Assembly (NCBI RefSeq): GCF_001428865.1 | Contig: NZ_LMIV01000002.1 | Coordinates: 380,903 to 444,902, forward strand | Reading direction: 5' to 3' | Source of the DNA: Sphingomonas sp. Root241 | GTDB lineage: Bacteria; Pseudomonadota; Alphaproteobacteria; Sphingomonadales; Sphingomonadaceae | DNA: 64,000 bases | In this document: positions 8,506-16,903 of the stretch, piece after piece | Position numbering within the stretch: the stretch's first letter is position 1 | How the letters are laid out: each line of letters begins with the position of its first letter | Notes under the pieces: model-generated | The model's input: only the letters and a program-made list of their open reading frames with translations | The model's database searches: none | Told to the model about the DNA's origin: nothing | Made by a program: the position numbers and the translations under genes

Positions 8506-9069
8506 CTAAAGCGCGCGGACGAGCCGCACTGCACAGGCGATCCACGGCGGATCGCTCACCACCTGCTGGCGGGCGCCGGCGCCCAGCGGCAGCAAGTGTA
8601 GTTTGTCGCCCTCGCGCCCGATCAGCCGGCCGAACAGGAAGCGCCCGGCAGGGCGGGGCACGAGCACGTCGCGATTGAGCGCGCGGGCATAGCTCTCCGG
8701 TGCGAGCCGGTCGCACCAGATCTCGTCGCCCGCGCGATAATCGCCGATGCCGCCGCCGACAGTGACTGCGACCATCCCCGCTTCGCCGCGTGGCGGAACC
8801 ACCGATGCGGGGCGGCGCGGCGCCTGCGCGCCGCTGCCGTCGAGCACCGCGGCGACGGCGATCTCGGGGCGATCGGGCAGGCGGACCAGATCGGCGGCAT
8901 CCACCTCGAGCGCGTCGGCGATGCGATTGAGCCAGCCGACGGAAACGGTACGCGTGCCGGTTTCCAGCCGGCCGATCGTCTGTGCGGTGGTGGGCGGCAC
9001 ACAGCGCTGCGCCACTTCCTCCAAAGTGAGCCCCTTGGCGCGCCGAACTTCGCGGATTGCCGTGATCAC
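8506..9069 (-). CDS. XRE-family transcriptional regulator with C-terminal S24-like domain
   Basis: The 187-residue protein has an N-terminal helix-turn-helix (about 1-60: LTLEEVAQRC, IGRLETGTRTVSVGWLNRIADAL) and a C-terminal region (about 85-187) with the GDYRAGDEIWCDRL pattern of LexA/CI-like S24 folds. I do not see a certain Ser-Lys protease dyad, so it may be a non-cleaving relative. It is divergent from the DUF6456 gene across 90 bases that contain a small palindrome, so autoregulation is plausible. Confidence 0.8.
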   Translation of the reverse strand: MITAIREVRRAKGLTLEEVAQRCVPPTTAQTIGRLETGTRTVSVGWLNRIADALEVDAADLVRLPDRPEIAVAAVLDGSGAQAPRRPASVVPPRGEAGMVAVTVGGGIGDYRAGDEIWCDRLAPESYARALNRDVLVPRPAGRFLFGRLIGREGDKLHLLPLGAGARQQVVSDPPWIACAVRLVRAL

Positions 9070-9081
9070 TACGCAGCTCCT

Positions 9082-9094
9082 AACCGATTTGGTT
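9082..9094. promoter_or_regulatory. Possible XRE operator palindrome
   Basis: AACC-GATTT-GGTT, an inverted repeat with a 5-base spacer, lies 13-25 bases before the XRE start and between the two divergent genes. Position fits autoregulation; sequence evidence is weak. Confidence 0.3.
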
Positions 9095-9159
9095 TTTTCT
9101 CTTTCCTACAAACAGGACTCTATGGCAAGAGGAACGAATCGGAACAAAAGGAGATCAAC

Positions 9160-9636
9160 ATGCGAGAGCTGGCGGAGCGGAACGTCGACGGGCTGGGCGT
9201 CTCGAGCATTGCCGCACAGCGGACGGGCCGGCGGGTGACAGTCAATCTCGCCGAATCGCCACTGACATGGCTGCGGTCGCGCGGGCGCATCGACGCGCGG
9301 CAATTCGAGGCGGGCGAGCGGCTGCGCGCCGATTATGAAACCGCCGCTTTGGGGCCGCGGGTGACGATGCGCTGGGATGCGAGCCCCCGCGCCGGCGGGC
9401 GACGCGGCCCCCCCGAAGCGCTCGACCCGACGCTTGCGCAGATCGCGGCGAAACGACGTTTCACCGAGGCAGTGGCGGCCGCCGGTCCGGGACTTTCGGA
9501 CGTGTTGTGGCGCGTGGTCTGCGCGGGCGAAAGGCTGGCCGCCGCGGAGAAATCGCTCGGTTGGCCGAGCCGCGCCGGCAAGTTGGTGCTCGGTTTCGCG
9601 CTCGACCGGATCGCCGATCATTATCGGCTCCCGTGA
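9160..9636 (+). CDS. DUF6456 domain-containing protein
   Basis: The 158-residue cytoplasmic protein has the alphaproteobacterial DUF6456 pattern: an N-terminal SPLTWLRSRGRID segment, then FEAGERLRADYETAALGPRVTMRW, and a C-terminal helix bundle ending LVLGFALDRIADHYRL. The arrangement resembles small DNA-binding or sigma-like proteins, but function is unknown. A good ribosome binding site (AAAAGGAG) precedes the ATG. It is divergent from the XRE regulator and convergent with DUF2339. Confidence 0.82.
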   Translation: MRELAERNVDGLGVSSIAAQRTGRRVTVNLAESPLTWLRSRGRIDARQFEAGERLRADYETAALGPRVTMRWDASPRAGGRRGPPEALDPTLAQIAAKRRFTEAVAAAGPGLSDVLWRVVCAGERLAAAEKSLGWPSRAGKLVLGFALDRIADHYRLP

Positions 9637-9640
9637 CAGC

Positions 9641-12154
9641 TCAGGCTTCGGTGAGCGCTTGCGGCGCCTCGCCGTCGGGCGAGGGGCGCGCGAGAAAGCG
9701 GCTATAGGCCCAGCTGATCCCGATCAGCGTGATGCCGAGCGCAAGGAAGGACAGGATGCGCAGCACGCCGTCGAGCGCGGCGGCATCGACGAGGAAAACC
9801 TTGAAGGTGACGAGGGTCAGCAAAGCGAGCCCGGCGATGCGAAGATCATGGACCCCGGCGGTGATGCCGCGCCACAGCCAGAACAGGGCTATGCCGAGCA
9901 ATGCGGCCGAATAGCCGCCATTCTCGAGTGTGGTGACCGGTCCAGTGAGCAGGCTGCCATGCGTCGCCTGCCGGACGAATGCGAGCGCGGCGGCGATGGT
10001 TAGCAATGCGGCGCCCGCGCGCCAGGCTTGCTTGGCGGGCAGCGTCCATAGCCAAAAGGCGGTGAGGGCGGCGTGGAGGACCGCGGCGTTGAGCAGCGGG
10101 ATGCCACCCACTGCCTGCGCCTCGATCGCAGGATTGAAGATGAGCAGATCGAACCAGACCAGACGCAGCAGCCCGAGGCCCAGCAGAATCGTCGCGAGCG
10201 AGGGAAAGCGGCGGTTGCGGAGAAGATACCAGCCGGCGGCGAGACAGGCCTGGGTCAGCAGCGCGCGCTCGATGAAGCCGATCGCCTCAAAGCGTTCCGA
10301 CGTGGCGATCGCCAGCGGCTGCTTGGCGAGTGCGTAGAGCAGCAGGATGCCGATGCCGATCGCGACGCTGCCGACGAAGCGGCGCCCGCGGCCGAGCTGA
10401 CGCGCATCAAACAGGAGGATGAGCAATGCGATCGTCGGCAGCGCGAGCGTGCGGAACAGATCGGGCAGAGCGGGGATAAGCAGCCACGGCAGGCGATCGC
10501 CTCCAAGCGAAGCCGAGATCAGGTCTGCCAGCGCCGCCAGCGGTATCGTGGCGGCGAGCAAGGCGGCGATATAGGGCAACGCCGGAAGCTCGAACAATGC
10601 CGGCGCGCGGGCGACACGCGCCCAGCCGGCAAGACCGAGCAGCGCGAGGCTGAGTGGAAGCCCGAGCCACGCGTCGGGCAGGAACTGCGCGAGGCCCAGT
10701 GCCGCGAGCAGTCCAGCGAGGAAGCTAGCGGCGGTAAGGACGATGTCGTCCGTCTCGCTTTTATGCCGCCACGCCATATGCGCACAGGCGGCGGCCGCGA
10801 GCAATTCGAGCGCCCCCCAGGCAGCCGGCGCGAGCAGCGACGGCGCGCAGCTATGTGCGATGAGCAATGGCCCGGCAGTGCCGCCGAGCGCGAGCGCTGC
10901 CCAGCCGCGGCCGCGGCTCGCGAGCACATGGCCGGGCAGAGCGAACAGCAAGGTGGCGATTGCGGCGGCGAGCGGCGTTGCGGTCCGTTCGGGCTGTAGG
11001 AGCGCGAGAGCTTCGAGCACCAGCAGGAAGCCCGCTGCCGCGAGCGCTGCGGGCAGATAAAGCGACTGGCGCCACGACAGGAACAGGGCTGCGGCGGCGA
11101 GGACGAGGTAGAAGCTCCACGCGAGCGCGCCGAATTCGAGCGAGGGCGCGAGCGCGAGCAATTGGACGAAGCCGGCGACGAGCGGGGCGAGCCGCAGCCA
11201 GGGATTGCGCGTGCCGGTGGCGGGCAAGGCGGCACTGGCGCAGGCGGCGAGCAGCATGGTGAAGGCGCCGACCGCGGACAGATCCTGATCGCGCCCGTGC
11301 AATGCGGCGATCAGGAAGTTGATCCAACCGAAGCCGGCGATGCTCGCCGCGAGCGCGAGCCAGCCCCAGCCGCGATGGATCGCCAGCCCGAACAAGGCGG
11401 CGATGAACAGAGCGAGATAGACGAGCAGCGGGCCGATCCCTGCGGCGTCGAACCCCGCCACCAGAGGCGCGACGAAGCCGCCGATCAGCGCCATCACCGC
11501 GGTGGGCGGGCCGTGGCGCAGCGCCAGTCCCATCGCCGCGGCAGTGACGAAGAGGACGAGGACGAAGGCCGTGAGCGGCGTAATCAGATGGTAGAGCGCA
11601 GCCGCCATGTAGAGCGTGCCATAGAGGCTGGCGATGCCGGCGCCGGCGAGCACCTGCGCGACGCGCGGATCCTCGGCGGTCGCGGGAAAGTGCCGCGCGG
11701 CTTCGCTGGCGGCGATCAGCGCGACGCCGAACAATGCGGCGATCGCGGTGCGGATCGCGGGGCCGAGCAGCCCGCTCTCGATCGAATAGCGCACGAGGAA
11801 AAAGCCCGCGAGGACCAGGGCCGCGCCGCCGATCCAGATCGGCAGGCGGCCGCCGATCAGCGACTCGAGGTTGAGCGGAGGCGGCGCGGGGCGCGGCGGC
11901 GGCGCGACACGTGCTGCCGGTGCGGGCGAACGCTGCGCGGCTGCGGCGATCGGCGCGGGCGCGCGCGCAGCTTCGGCAGGCGCTTCCGCGGCGGGCGGCG
12001 CGGCAGGTGCGGCGAAATGGGACGCGCGCTCCTCCAGCCGCACGACGAGTGACTCGACGCGGCGCAACTCCTGTTCCACTATCGTCAAGCGCCGCAGGAC
12101 CACGAAGAGGGTCACGGCGACGCCAAGGACGAGCAGGAACAGGAAGACTGTCAA
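9641..12154 (-). CDS. DUF2339 multi-spanning membrane protein
   Basis: The 837-residue protein starts with a membrane helix and a short coiled segment (VEQELRRVESLVVRLEERA), then a proline/alanine-rich linker (about 48-90), then more than twenty hydrophobic segments to the C-terminus. NLESLIGGRLPIWIGGAALVLAGFFLVRY is the characteristic opening of the DUF2339 transmembrane region. Translation appears to start at TTG 12154 with AAGGAG seven bases upstream. Role unknown; the family is predicted to sit in the inner membrane and has been proposed as transport- or envelope-related. It is convergent with the DUF6456 gene, with only four bases between them. Confidence 0.88.
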   Translation of the reverse strand: MTVFLFLLVLGVAVTLFVVLRRLTIVEQELRRVESLVVRLEERASHFAAPAAPPAAEAPAEAARAPAPIAAAAQRSPAPAARVAPPPRPAPPPLNLESLIGGRLPIWIGGAALVLAGFFLVRYSIESGLLGPAIRTAIAALFGVALIAASEAARHFPATAEDPRVAQVLAGAGIASLYGTLYMAAALYHLITPLTAFVLVLFVTAAAMGLALRHGPPTAVMALIGGFVAPLVAGFDAAGIGPLLVYLALFIAALFGLAIHRGWGWLALAASIAGFGWINFLIAALHGRDQDLSAVGAFTMLLAACASAALPATGTRNPWLRLAPLVAGFVQLLALAPSLEFGALAWSFYLVLAAAALFLSWRQSLYLPAALAAAGFLLVLEALALLQPERTATPLAAAIATLLFALPGHVLASRGRGWAALALGGTAGPLLIAHSCAPSLLAPAAWGALELLAAAACAHMAWRHKSETDDIVLTAASFLAGLLAALGLAQFLPDAWLGLPLSLALLGLAGWARVARAPALFELPALPYIAALLAATIPLAALADLISASLGGDRLPWLLIPALPDLFRTLALPTIALLILLFDARQLGRGRRFVGSVAIGIGILLLYALAKQPLAIATSERFEAIGFIERALLTQACLAAGWYLLRNRRFPSLATILLGLGLLRLVWFDLLIFNPAIEAQAVGGIPLLNAAVLHAALTAFWLWTLPAKQAWRAGAALLTIAAALAFVRQATHGSLLTGPVTTLENGGYSAALLGIALFWLWRGITAGVHDLRIAGLALLTLVTFKVFLVDAAALDGVLRILSFLALGITLIGISWAYSRFLARPSPDGEAPQALTEA

Positions 12155-12255
12155 CGGCTTCTCCTTGGCACAGCGGATTCGCGCTGTCGTGGCGTATCAG
12201 GTGTTCCCCCGGGTCCGGAGTGCCGGTTTCGCAGCATGATGGAGGGGAATTTCCG

Positions 12256-12927
12256 ATGATTGTATTTGGTTCGACACTTTCGCCTTATGTACGCAAATGC
12301 ATGGTGTTCGGGGCGGAAAAAGGGCTGGAGCTCGAACTCCAGCCGGCCGGGCTGGGCCGCGGCGGCCCCGATTTCCAGGCCGCAAGCCCGTTCAGCAAGA
12401 TACCCGCCTTCAAGGACGGCGACTTCCTGATCTCCGATTCGTCGGCGATCGTCGCCTATCTGGAGGCCAAATATCCCGAGCCCAACCTTATCCCGCTCGA
12501 GCCGCGCGCCCGGGCGCGGACGATCTGGTATGACGAGCTGGCCGACACAATGATCATGGCGGCGGGTGCCGCGATCTTCGGCAATCGCTTCGTCCGGCCG
12601 CGCGTGCTCAAGCAGGAATGCGATCACGATGCCGCGGATTGTGCCGAGCGCGACTTGCTGCCGCCCTTGTTCGACTATCTGGAGAACGTGATTCCGGCGA
12701 GCGGCTTCCTGGTCGAGGACCGGATCACCCTGGCCGATATCGCGGTGGCGAGCCCGTTCGCGACCCTGGGATGCATCGGCGTGAAGGCCGACCCGAACCG
12801 GCATCCGCGCACCGCCGCGTATGCCGCTGCGATCCTCGCACGGCCGAGCTTCGCCGCGATCATCGATAAGGATCAGGCGCTGGTGACTGCGATGGGCGGA
12901 CCGGTGACGGCGCAGCAGGCGGCGTGA
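12256..12927 (+). CDS. Glutathione S-transferase family protein
   Basis: The 223-residue protein has the N-terminal thioredoxin-like domain (1-80: STLSPYVRKCMVFGAEKGLE, SPFSKIPAFKDGDFLISDSSAIVAYLE) and an all-helical C-terminal domain. The conserved cis-Pro (KIPAF) and the ES/DS-type glutathione-contact motif are present; the residue at the usual catalytic place is Ser or Cys near positions 7-15. ATG 12256 is chosen for its GGAGGGG site; the longer open frame from 11911 only reads through the DUF2339 antisense region. Likely detoxification; substrate unknown. Confidence 0.88.
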   Translation: MIVFGSTLSPYVRKCMVFGAEKGLELELQPAGLGRGGPDFQAASPFSKIPAFKDGDFLISDSSAIVAYLEAKYPEPNLIPLEPRARARTIWYDELADTMIMAAGAAIFGNRFVRPRVLKQECDHDAADCAERDLLPPLFDYLENVIPASGFLVEDRITLADIAVASPFATLGCIGVKADPNRHPRTAAYAAAILARPSFAAIIDKDQALVTAMGGPVTAQQAA

Positions 12928-12958
12928 GGGAGTAGCCATGCCGCTTGCCGCACCCTAG

Positions 12959-13885
12959 ATGGGCGGCATGCGCTTCGCCTTCACCAAATGCCACGGATCG
13001 GGGAACGACTTCCCCCTCATCGACGCGCGCGCGCTCGATCTGCGCGATGCGGAATGGGCGGGCGTGGCGCGTGCGCTCGCCGATCGCGACGGGCCGGTGG
13101 GTGGCGACGGATTGTTGCTGCTGACGACCGGTGACGACACCCACGCCTTCGGGATGCGGATGTTCAATTCGGACGGTTCCGAGGCGGAGACTTGCCTCAA
13201 CGGGCTGCGCTGCGTGGCGCGCGCGGGGTTCGAGGCGCTCGGGATCGACGCGGCGGAAGTGAAGCTCAAGACCAGCTCGGCCAACGTCGCGCGCGAGGTG
13301 GAACTGGCCCCGGGCGTGGCGACGATTCGCACGCTGGTCGGTCCGGCCTCGACCGATCTCGCCGATGTTGGCATCCGCGGCACGCTGGACGAATTGCCTA
13401 GCGACCGCGCCTTCACCGCGGTGGCTATGCCCAATCCGCACCTGGTGACGTTCGTGGACGCGATCGACGAGGCCGAATTAGTGACCCTGGGCATGTGGTG
13501 CGAGGCCGGCCCGGCGCTGATCCCGGGACGGGCGAACGTGTCGTTCGTCGAGCAGCGCGGGCCCGATCTGTTCGTGCGGACCTTCGAACGCGGCGTCGGC
13601 CTTACCGACAGCTGTGGCAGCGCGATGGCGGCGTCGGTACTGTCGGCGGCGCTGACCGGACGCGTTCCGTTCGACGCCGATATACGCGTGTTCAACAAGG
13701 GCGGACTGGTGCGCGGGCGCGCCGGCGCCGATCGCAGGGTGACGATCAGCGGCAACGCGACCTTCCTCTACGATGCGAGCATCGAAGTGGACCCGGCGAC
13801 CGCGACTGCCGGCGTGCCGATGGTGCACGATCGGCGCGAGGACGAGGCCCGCGCCTGGGATGCGGCGGTGAACGCGCTGGCCTGA
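12959..13885 (+). CDS. Diaminopimelate epimerase-like racemase (DapF family, atypical)
   Basis: The 308-residue protein has DapF family hallmarks: FTKCHGSGNDF near the N-terminus, two half-domains and two candidate catalytic cysteines, Cys79 in ETCLNGLRC and Cys219 in TDSCGSAM. In ordinary DapF these motifs are CGNGxRC and ACGTGACA, so the residues around both cysteines are altered and a glycine after each is partly lost. The enzyme may epimerise another amino acid or be a divergent DapF. Starts at 12959 and 12968 are both possible. It follows the GST by 31 bases. True dapF may be elsewhere in the genome. Confidence 0.72.
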   Translation: MGGMRFAFTKCHGSGNDFPLIDARALDLRDAEWAGVARALADRDGPVGGDGLLLLTTGDDTHAFGMRMFNSDGSEAETCLNGLRCVARAGFEALGIDAAEVKLKTSSANVAREVELAPGVATIRTLVGPASTDLADVGIRGTLDELPSDRAFTAVAMPNPHLVTFVDAIDEAELVTLGMWCEAGPALIPGRANVSFVEQRGPDLFVRTFERGVGLTDSCGSAMAASVLSAALTGRVPFDADIRVFNKGGLVRGRAGADRRVTISGNATFLYDASIEVDPATATAGVPMVHDRREDEARAWDAAVNALA

Positions 13886-13887
13886 GC

Positions 13888-14309
13888 TTGCCGCGCCTGT
13901 GGCGCTTCACCTCGCCGATGGGCACGCACTTCACCCGGATGGTCTCGACGATCCGTTCGGACAAAACGGGGCCTCTGGTGGTGGGCATCGGCAACGCGCG
14001 CAAACCGACCGGCGTCGAGGGCGAGCTGACGGTCGACAAGGCGCGCGGCATGCTTTCCTGGTGGCCCCCGAGGAGAAGGAGCACGGTCGGATGGCGATCG
14101 CACTGCGCTTCGATCCGGCGATGCTCGTCGATGTCGTCAAGGACGCGGACAATCATCTCGCATTGCTGCGCGTCACGCCGGGAAAGCCGTTCGTCTATTA
14201 TTCGGGCTCGGCGTGGAATCTGGGCAATGGCGGGTTCCGGAGGCGCGCCGACTGAGACCGGTATGTCGCGGCGGAGCGGGTGGGGCTCGGGGCGCTGGCG
14301 AGGCGCTAG
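13888..14309 (+). pseudogene. DUF4861 protein remnant (C-terminal part, disrupted)
   Basis: The region encodes pieces of the C-terminus of a DUF4861 protein in two frames. MGTHFTRMVSTIRSDK to ARGMLSWW is in one frame to about 14064. Then, after a shift, HGRMAIALRFDP, DNHLALLRVTPGKPFVYY and GSAWNLGNGG follow in another. In that second frame a TGA at 14253 stands where a Trp is expected between RAD and DRYVAAERV, and reading continues to TAG at 14307. One frameshift and one nonsense change mark it as dead. The N-terminal bulk is missing. DUF4861 genes often accompany polysaccharide-use genes, as here next to GH2. Confidence 0.75.
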
Positions 14310-14402
14310 GTTAACCTGTTAATTTGACTAACGGGCTGATCCCTCACTTCGTCATCCCCGCTTTCGCGGGGATGACGCGTTTTGAATGCTCTCAATCCAG
14401 CC
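14307..14402. repeat. REP/BIME-type element, single-hairpin copy
   Basis: It begins TAGGTT at the pseudogene stop codon and contains a perfect 10-bp hairpin (GTCATCCCCG / CGGGGATGAC, 14351-14376). Flanks match the copies at 40435 and 45790 (a GACTAACGG-like segment on the left, TTGAATG on the right). The other two copies have two hairpins facing each other. Confidence 0.75.
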
Positions 14403-14508
14403 CCGACGCTTGCCGCGCAACTCTCAATAATTGGCACGCATCTTTACATTGCGGGATAATTCTTTCTATCCTTCGGTGCCCGCCGCCAGAGCGGAAAAGG
14501 AGAGACCC

Positions 14509-16896
14509 ATGCCTGCTGCCCTGGTCGCGCGCCTTGCGCTTGTCCTGCTTGCCGCGTTCCTCTGGGGAGCGTCGGGCCATGCGCAGGTCACCGGCACGAC
14601 TCCGATCGAGGCCGACTGGCGCTTTTCGAAAGGGGATGTTGCGGGGGCCGAAGCGGCGGGTTTCGCCGACGCGGCGTGGCAGCGCGTCGATCTTCCGCAT
14701 GACTGGGCGATCGCGGGGCCGTTCGATGCGCACGCGCCGGCCACCGGATCGGGCGGCTTTCTGCCGAGCGGCGTCGCCTGGTACCGCAAGCATTTCACGA
14801 TACCCACCGCCGACGCCGGCAAGCGCGTGTTCGTCGAATTCGACGGCGCGATGGAGCGCTCGGGCGTGTGGATCAACGGCCACCATGTCGGGCATCGCCC
14901 CAATGGCTATGCCAGCTTCCGCTACGAACTGACGCCGCACCTCAATCCCGCGGGGCAGGACAATGTCATCGCGGTGCGCACCGACACCTCGGCGCAGCCG
15001 GCATCGCGCTGGTATGCGGGATCGGGTATCTATCGCCATGTCCGGCTGATAATGCTGGGCGACGTCTATGCCGATGCCTGGCGCACCGCGGTGCGGGTCG
15101 ACAGGCTGGATGGTGAGACCGCGCAGCTTTCGATCGCGAGCGATGTGACCAATCGCGGCGCCGCACCGGTCGACGCCCGGTTGGAAGCGACGATCCTAGC
15201 TCCGGATGGGAAAACGATCGCGACCTTCGCCGGAACGCGGGCGCAACTCGCCGTCGGGCGGGCGACGCCGCTCACGCTCGCAGGCAGCATCGCAAAGGCG
15301 CGGCGCTGGGATATCAATGATCCCGCACTCCATGTTGCCTTGGTCCGCGTGCGCGGCGCGGACGGCACCTTGCTCTACGAAGAGCGCATCCCCTTCGGCA
15401 TCCGCGAGGCGAAGTTCGAGGCGGCATCCGGCTTTTGGCTCAACGGGCGCAACATCAAGCTCAAGGGCGTTGCGATCCACGCCGATGGCGGGCCGTTCGG
15501 AATGGCGGTGCCGCTCGCTTTCTACGAGCGCCGGCTGAAGGGGCTGAAGGCGCTCGGCGTCACTGCGATCCGCACCGCGCATCATCCTTTCGCCCCCGAA
15601 TTCCTCGATCTGTGCGACCGGCTCGGCCTGGTCGTGATGAACGAGGCGTTCGACATGTGGACCGTCGCCAAGAACCCCAACGACTATCACTTGTTCTTCA
15701 CCGACTGGTCGTCGATCGACGCGCGCGATTTCGTCCGGCGCGACCGCAATCATCCGAGCGTCGTGATCTGGTCGATCGGCAACGAGATCCACGACACGCC
15801 CTATCCGCTGGTGGCGCAGTCGATCATCCAGCGCCTCCAGAAGGTCTTCCACGAAGAGGATCCGACCCGCCCGGTGACGATGGCTTTGTTCCGCCCGAAC
15901 ACCACCAAGGACTATGAAAACGGCACCGCCGACCTGCTCGACGTGGTCGGCCAGAATTACCGCGAGAACGAGCTCGCCAAGGCGCATGCCGACAAGCCGA
16001 CGCGGAAGATCATCGGCACCGAGAACAGCAAGAACCGCGCGAGCTGGCTCGTGGTGCGCGACAATCCCGCTTATGCCGGCATGTTCCTGTGGACCGGTGT
16101 CGATTATCTGGGCGAGGCCGATCGCGCGGGCTGGCCGGCGATCAGCAACCCCTCGGGGCTCGTCGACCGCATCGACGGCGTCAAGCCGATCGGCTGGGAG
16201 CGGGCGAGCTGGTGGTCCGAAAAGCCGGTGGTCAAGCTCGCGCGGCGCGTGACGCCGGTGATCGACACCAGCGAATTGCCGACGATGGTCGGCGTGGCGA
16301 TGCCGCAGCCGCGCGGGCCCGGCGCGCTTGCCGACTGGACGCCTGAAACCCTCGCCGCGCATGACGAGAAGGTCGAAGTCTATTCCAATGCCGACGAAGT
16401 CGAACTCCTGCTCAACGGGCGTTCGCTCGCCCGCAAGCCGCGCAACGCCGATGACAGTGCCATCGCCTGGACCGTCGGCTTCGTTCCGGGCGAGCTGCGC
16501 GCCGTCGGCTATCGTGGAGGCAAGAAGGTCGCGGAGGACGTGCTGCGCACCGCCGGCGCGCCTGCGGCGATCCGCATGGTCGCCGAGACACCGAAGGTCG
16601 GTACCGGCTTCGACCAAGTCGCTGCGATCCGGATCGAGATCGTCGATGCCAAGGGCGTGCTGGTGCCGGGCGCCCGCGACCTGCTGACCGTGACGGTGAC
16701 CGGGCCGGCCGCGCTCGCCGCGCTCGACAATGGCAGCATCACCGATCACACCGCCTTCGCTTCGCCGCAGCGCGCCGCGGCGGGAGGCAAGGCCGTCACC
16801 TTCGTGCGCGGCACCGGTTCGGGCAAGGTGACCGTGCTCGCGACCGCGCCCGGGCTGAAGCCGGGCCGCGTCACGCTTCAGGCCGACGGAGATTGA
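14509..16896 (+). CDS. Glycoside hydrolase family 2 (beta-galactosidase type), second copy
   Basis: The 795-residue enzyme has a signal peptide (ARLALVLLAAFLWGASGHA), a jelly-roll sugar-binding domain (about 30-200), an Ig-like domain, and a TIM barrel with WSIGNE (acid/base Glu426) and GTENS (probable nucleophile Glu505). A DUF4982-like domain and an Ig-like C-terminus follow. ATG 14509 is chosen for the GGAGAG site; the open frame starts at 14431. It is a clear paralog of the protein at 549-3017, with the same domain order but many substitutions. It follows a REP element and the DUF4861 remnant and is convergent with the metalloprotease. Probably periplasmic; exact glycosidic bond unknown. 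Confidence 0.88.
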   Translation: MPAALVARLALVLLAAFLWGASGHAQVTGTTPIEADWRFSKGDVAGAEAAGFADAAWQRVDLPHDWAIAGPFDAHAPATGSGGFLPSGVAWYRKHFTIPTADAGKRVFVEFDGAMERSGVWINGHHVGHRPNGYASFRYELTPHLNPAGQDNVIAVRTDTSAQPASRWYAGSGIYRHVRLIMLGDVYADAWRTAVRVDRLDGETAQLSIASDVTNRGAAPVDARLEATILAPDGKTIATFAGTRAQLAVGRATPLTLAGSIAKARRWDINDPALHVALVRVRGADGTLLYEERIPFGIREAKFEAASGFWLNGRNIKLKGVAIHADGGPFGMAVPLAFYERRLKGLKALGVTAIRTAHHPFAPEFLDLCDRLGLVVMNEAFDMWTVAKNPNDYHLFFTDWSSIDARDFVRRDRNHPSVVIWSIGNEIHDTPYPLVAQSIIQRLQKVFHEEDPTRPVTMALFRPNTTKDYENGTADLLDVVGQNYRENELAKAHADKPTRKIIGTENSKNRASWLVVRDNPAYAGMFLWTGVDYLGEADRAGWPAISNPSGLVDRIDGVKPIGWERASWWSEKPVVKLARRVTPVIDTSELPTMVGVAMPQPRGPGALADWTPETLAAHDEKVEVYSNADEVELLLNGRSLARKPRNADDSAIAWTVGFVPGELRAVGYRGGKKVAEDVLRTAGAPAAIRMVAETPKVGTGFDQVAAIRIEIVDAKGVLVPGARDLLTVTVTGPAALAALDNGSITDHTAFASPQRAAAGGKAVTFVRGTGSGKVTVLATAPGLKPGRVTLQADGD

Positions 16897-16903
16897 CGCG
16901 AGG

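Noticed and set aside
10073..12052. Plus-strand frames opposite DUF2339
   Set aside because: Low-complexity Arg/Gln/Ala translations typical of antisense shadow.
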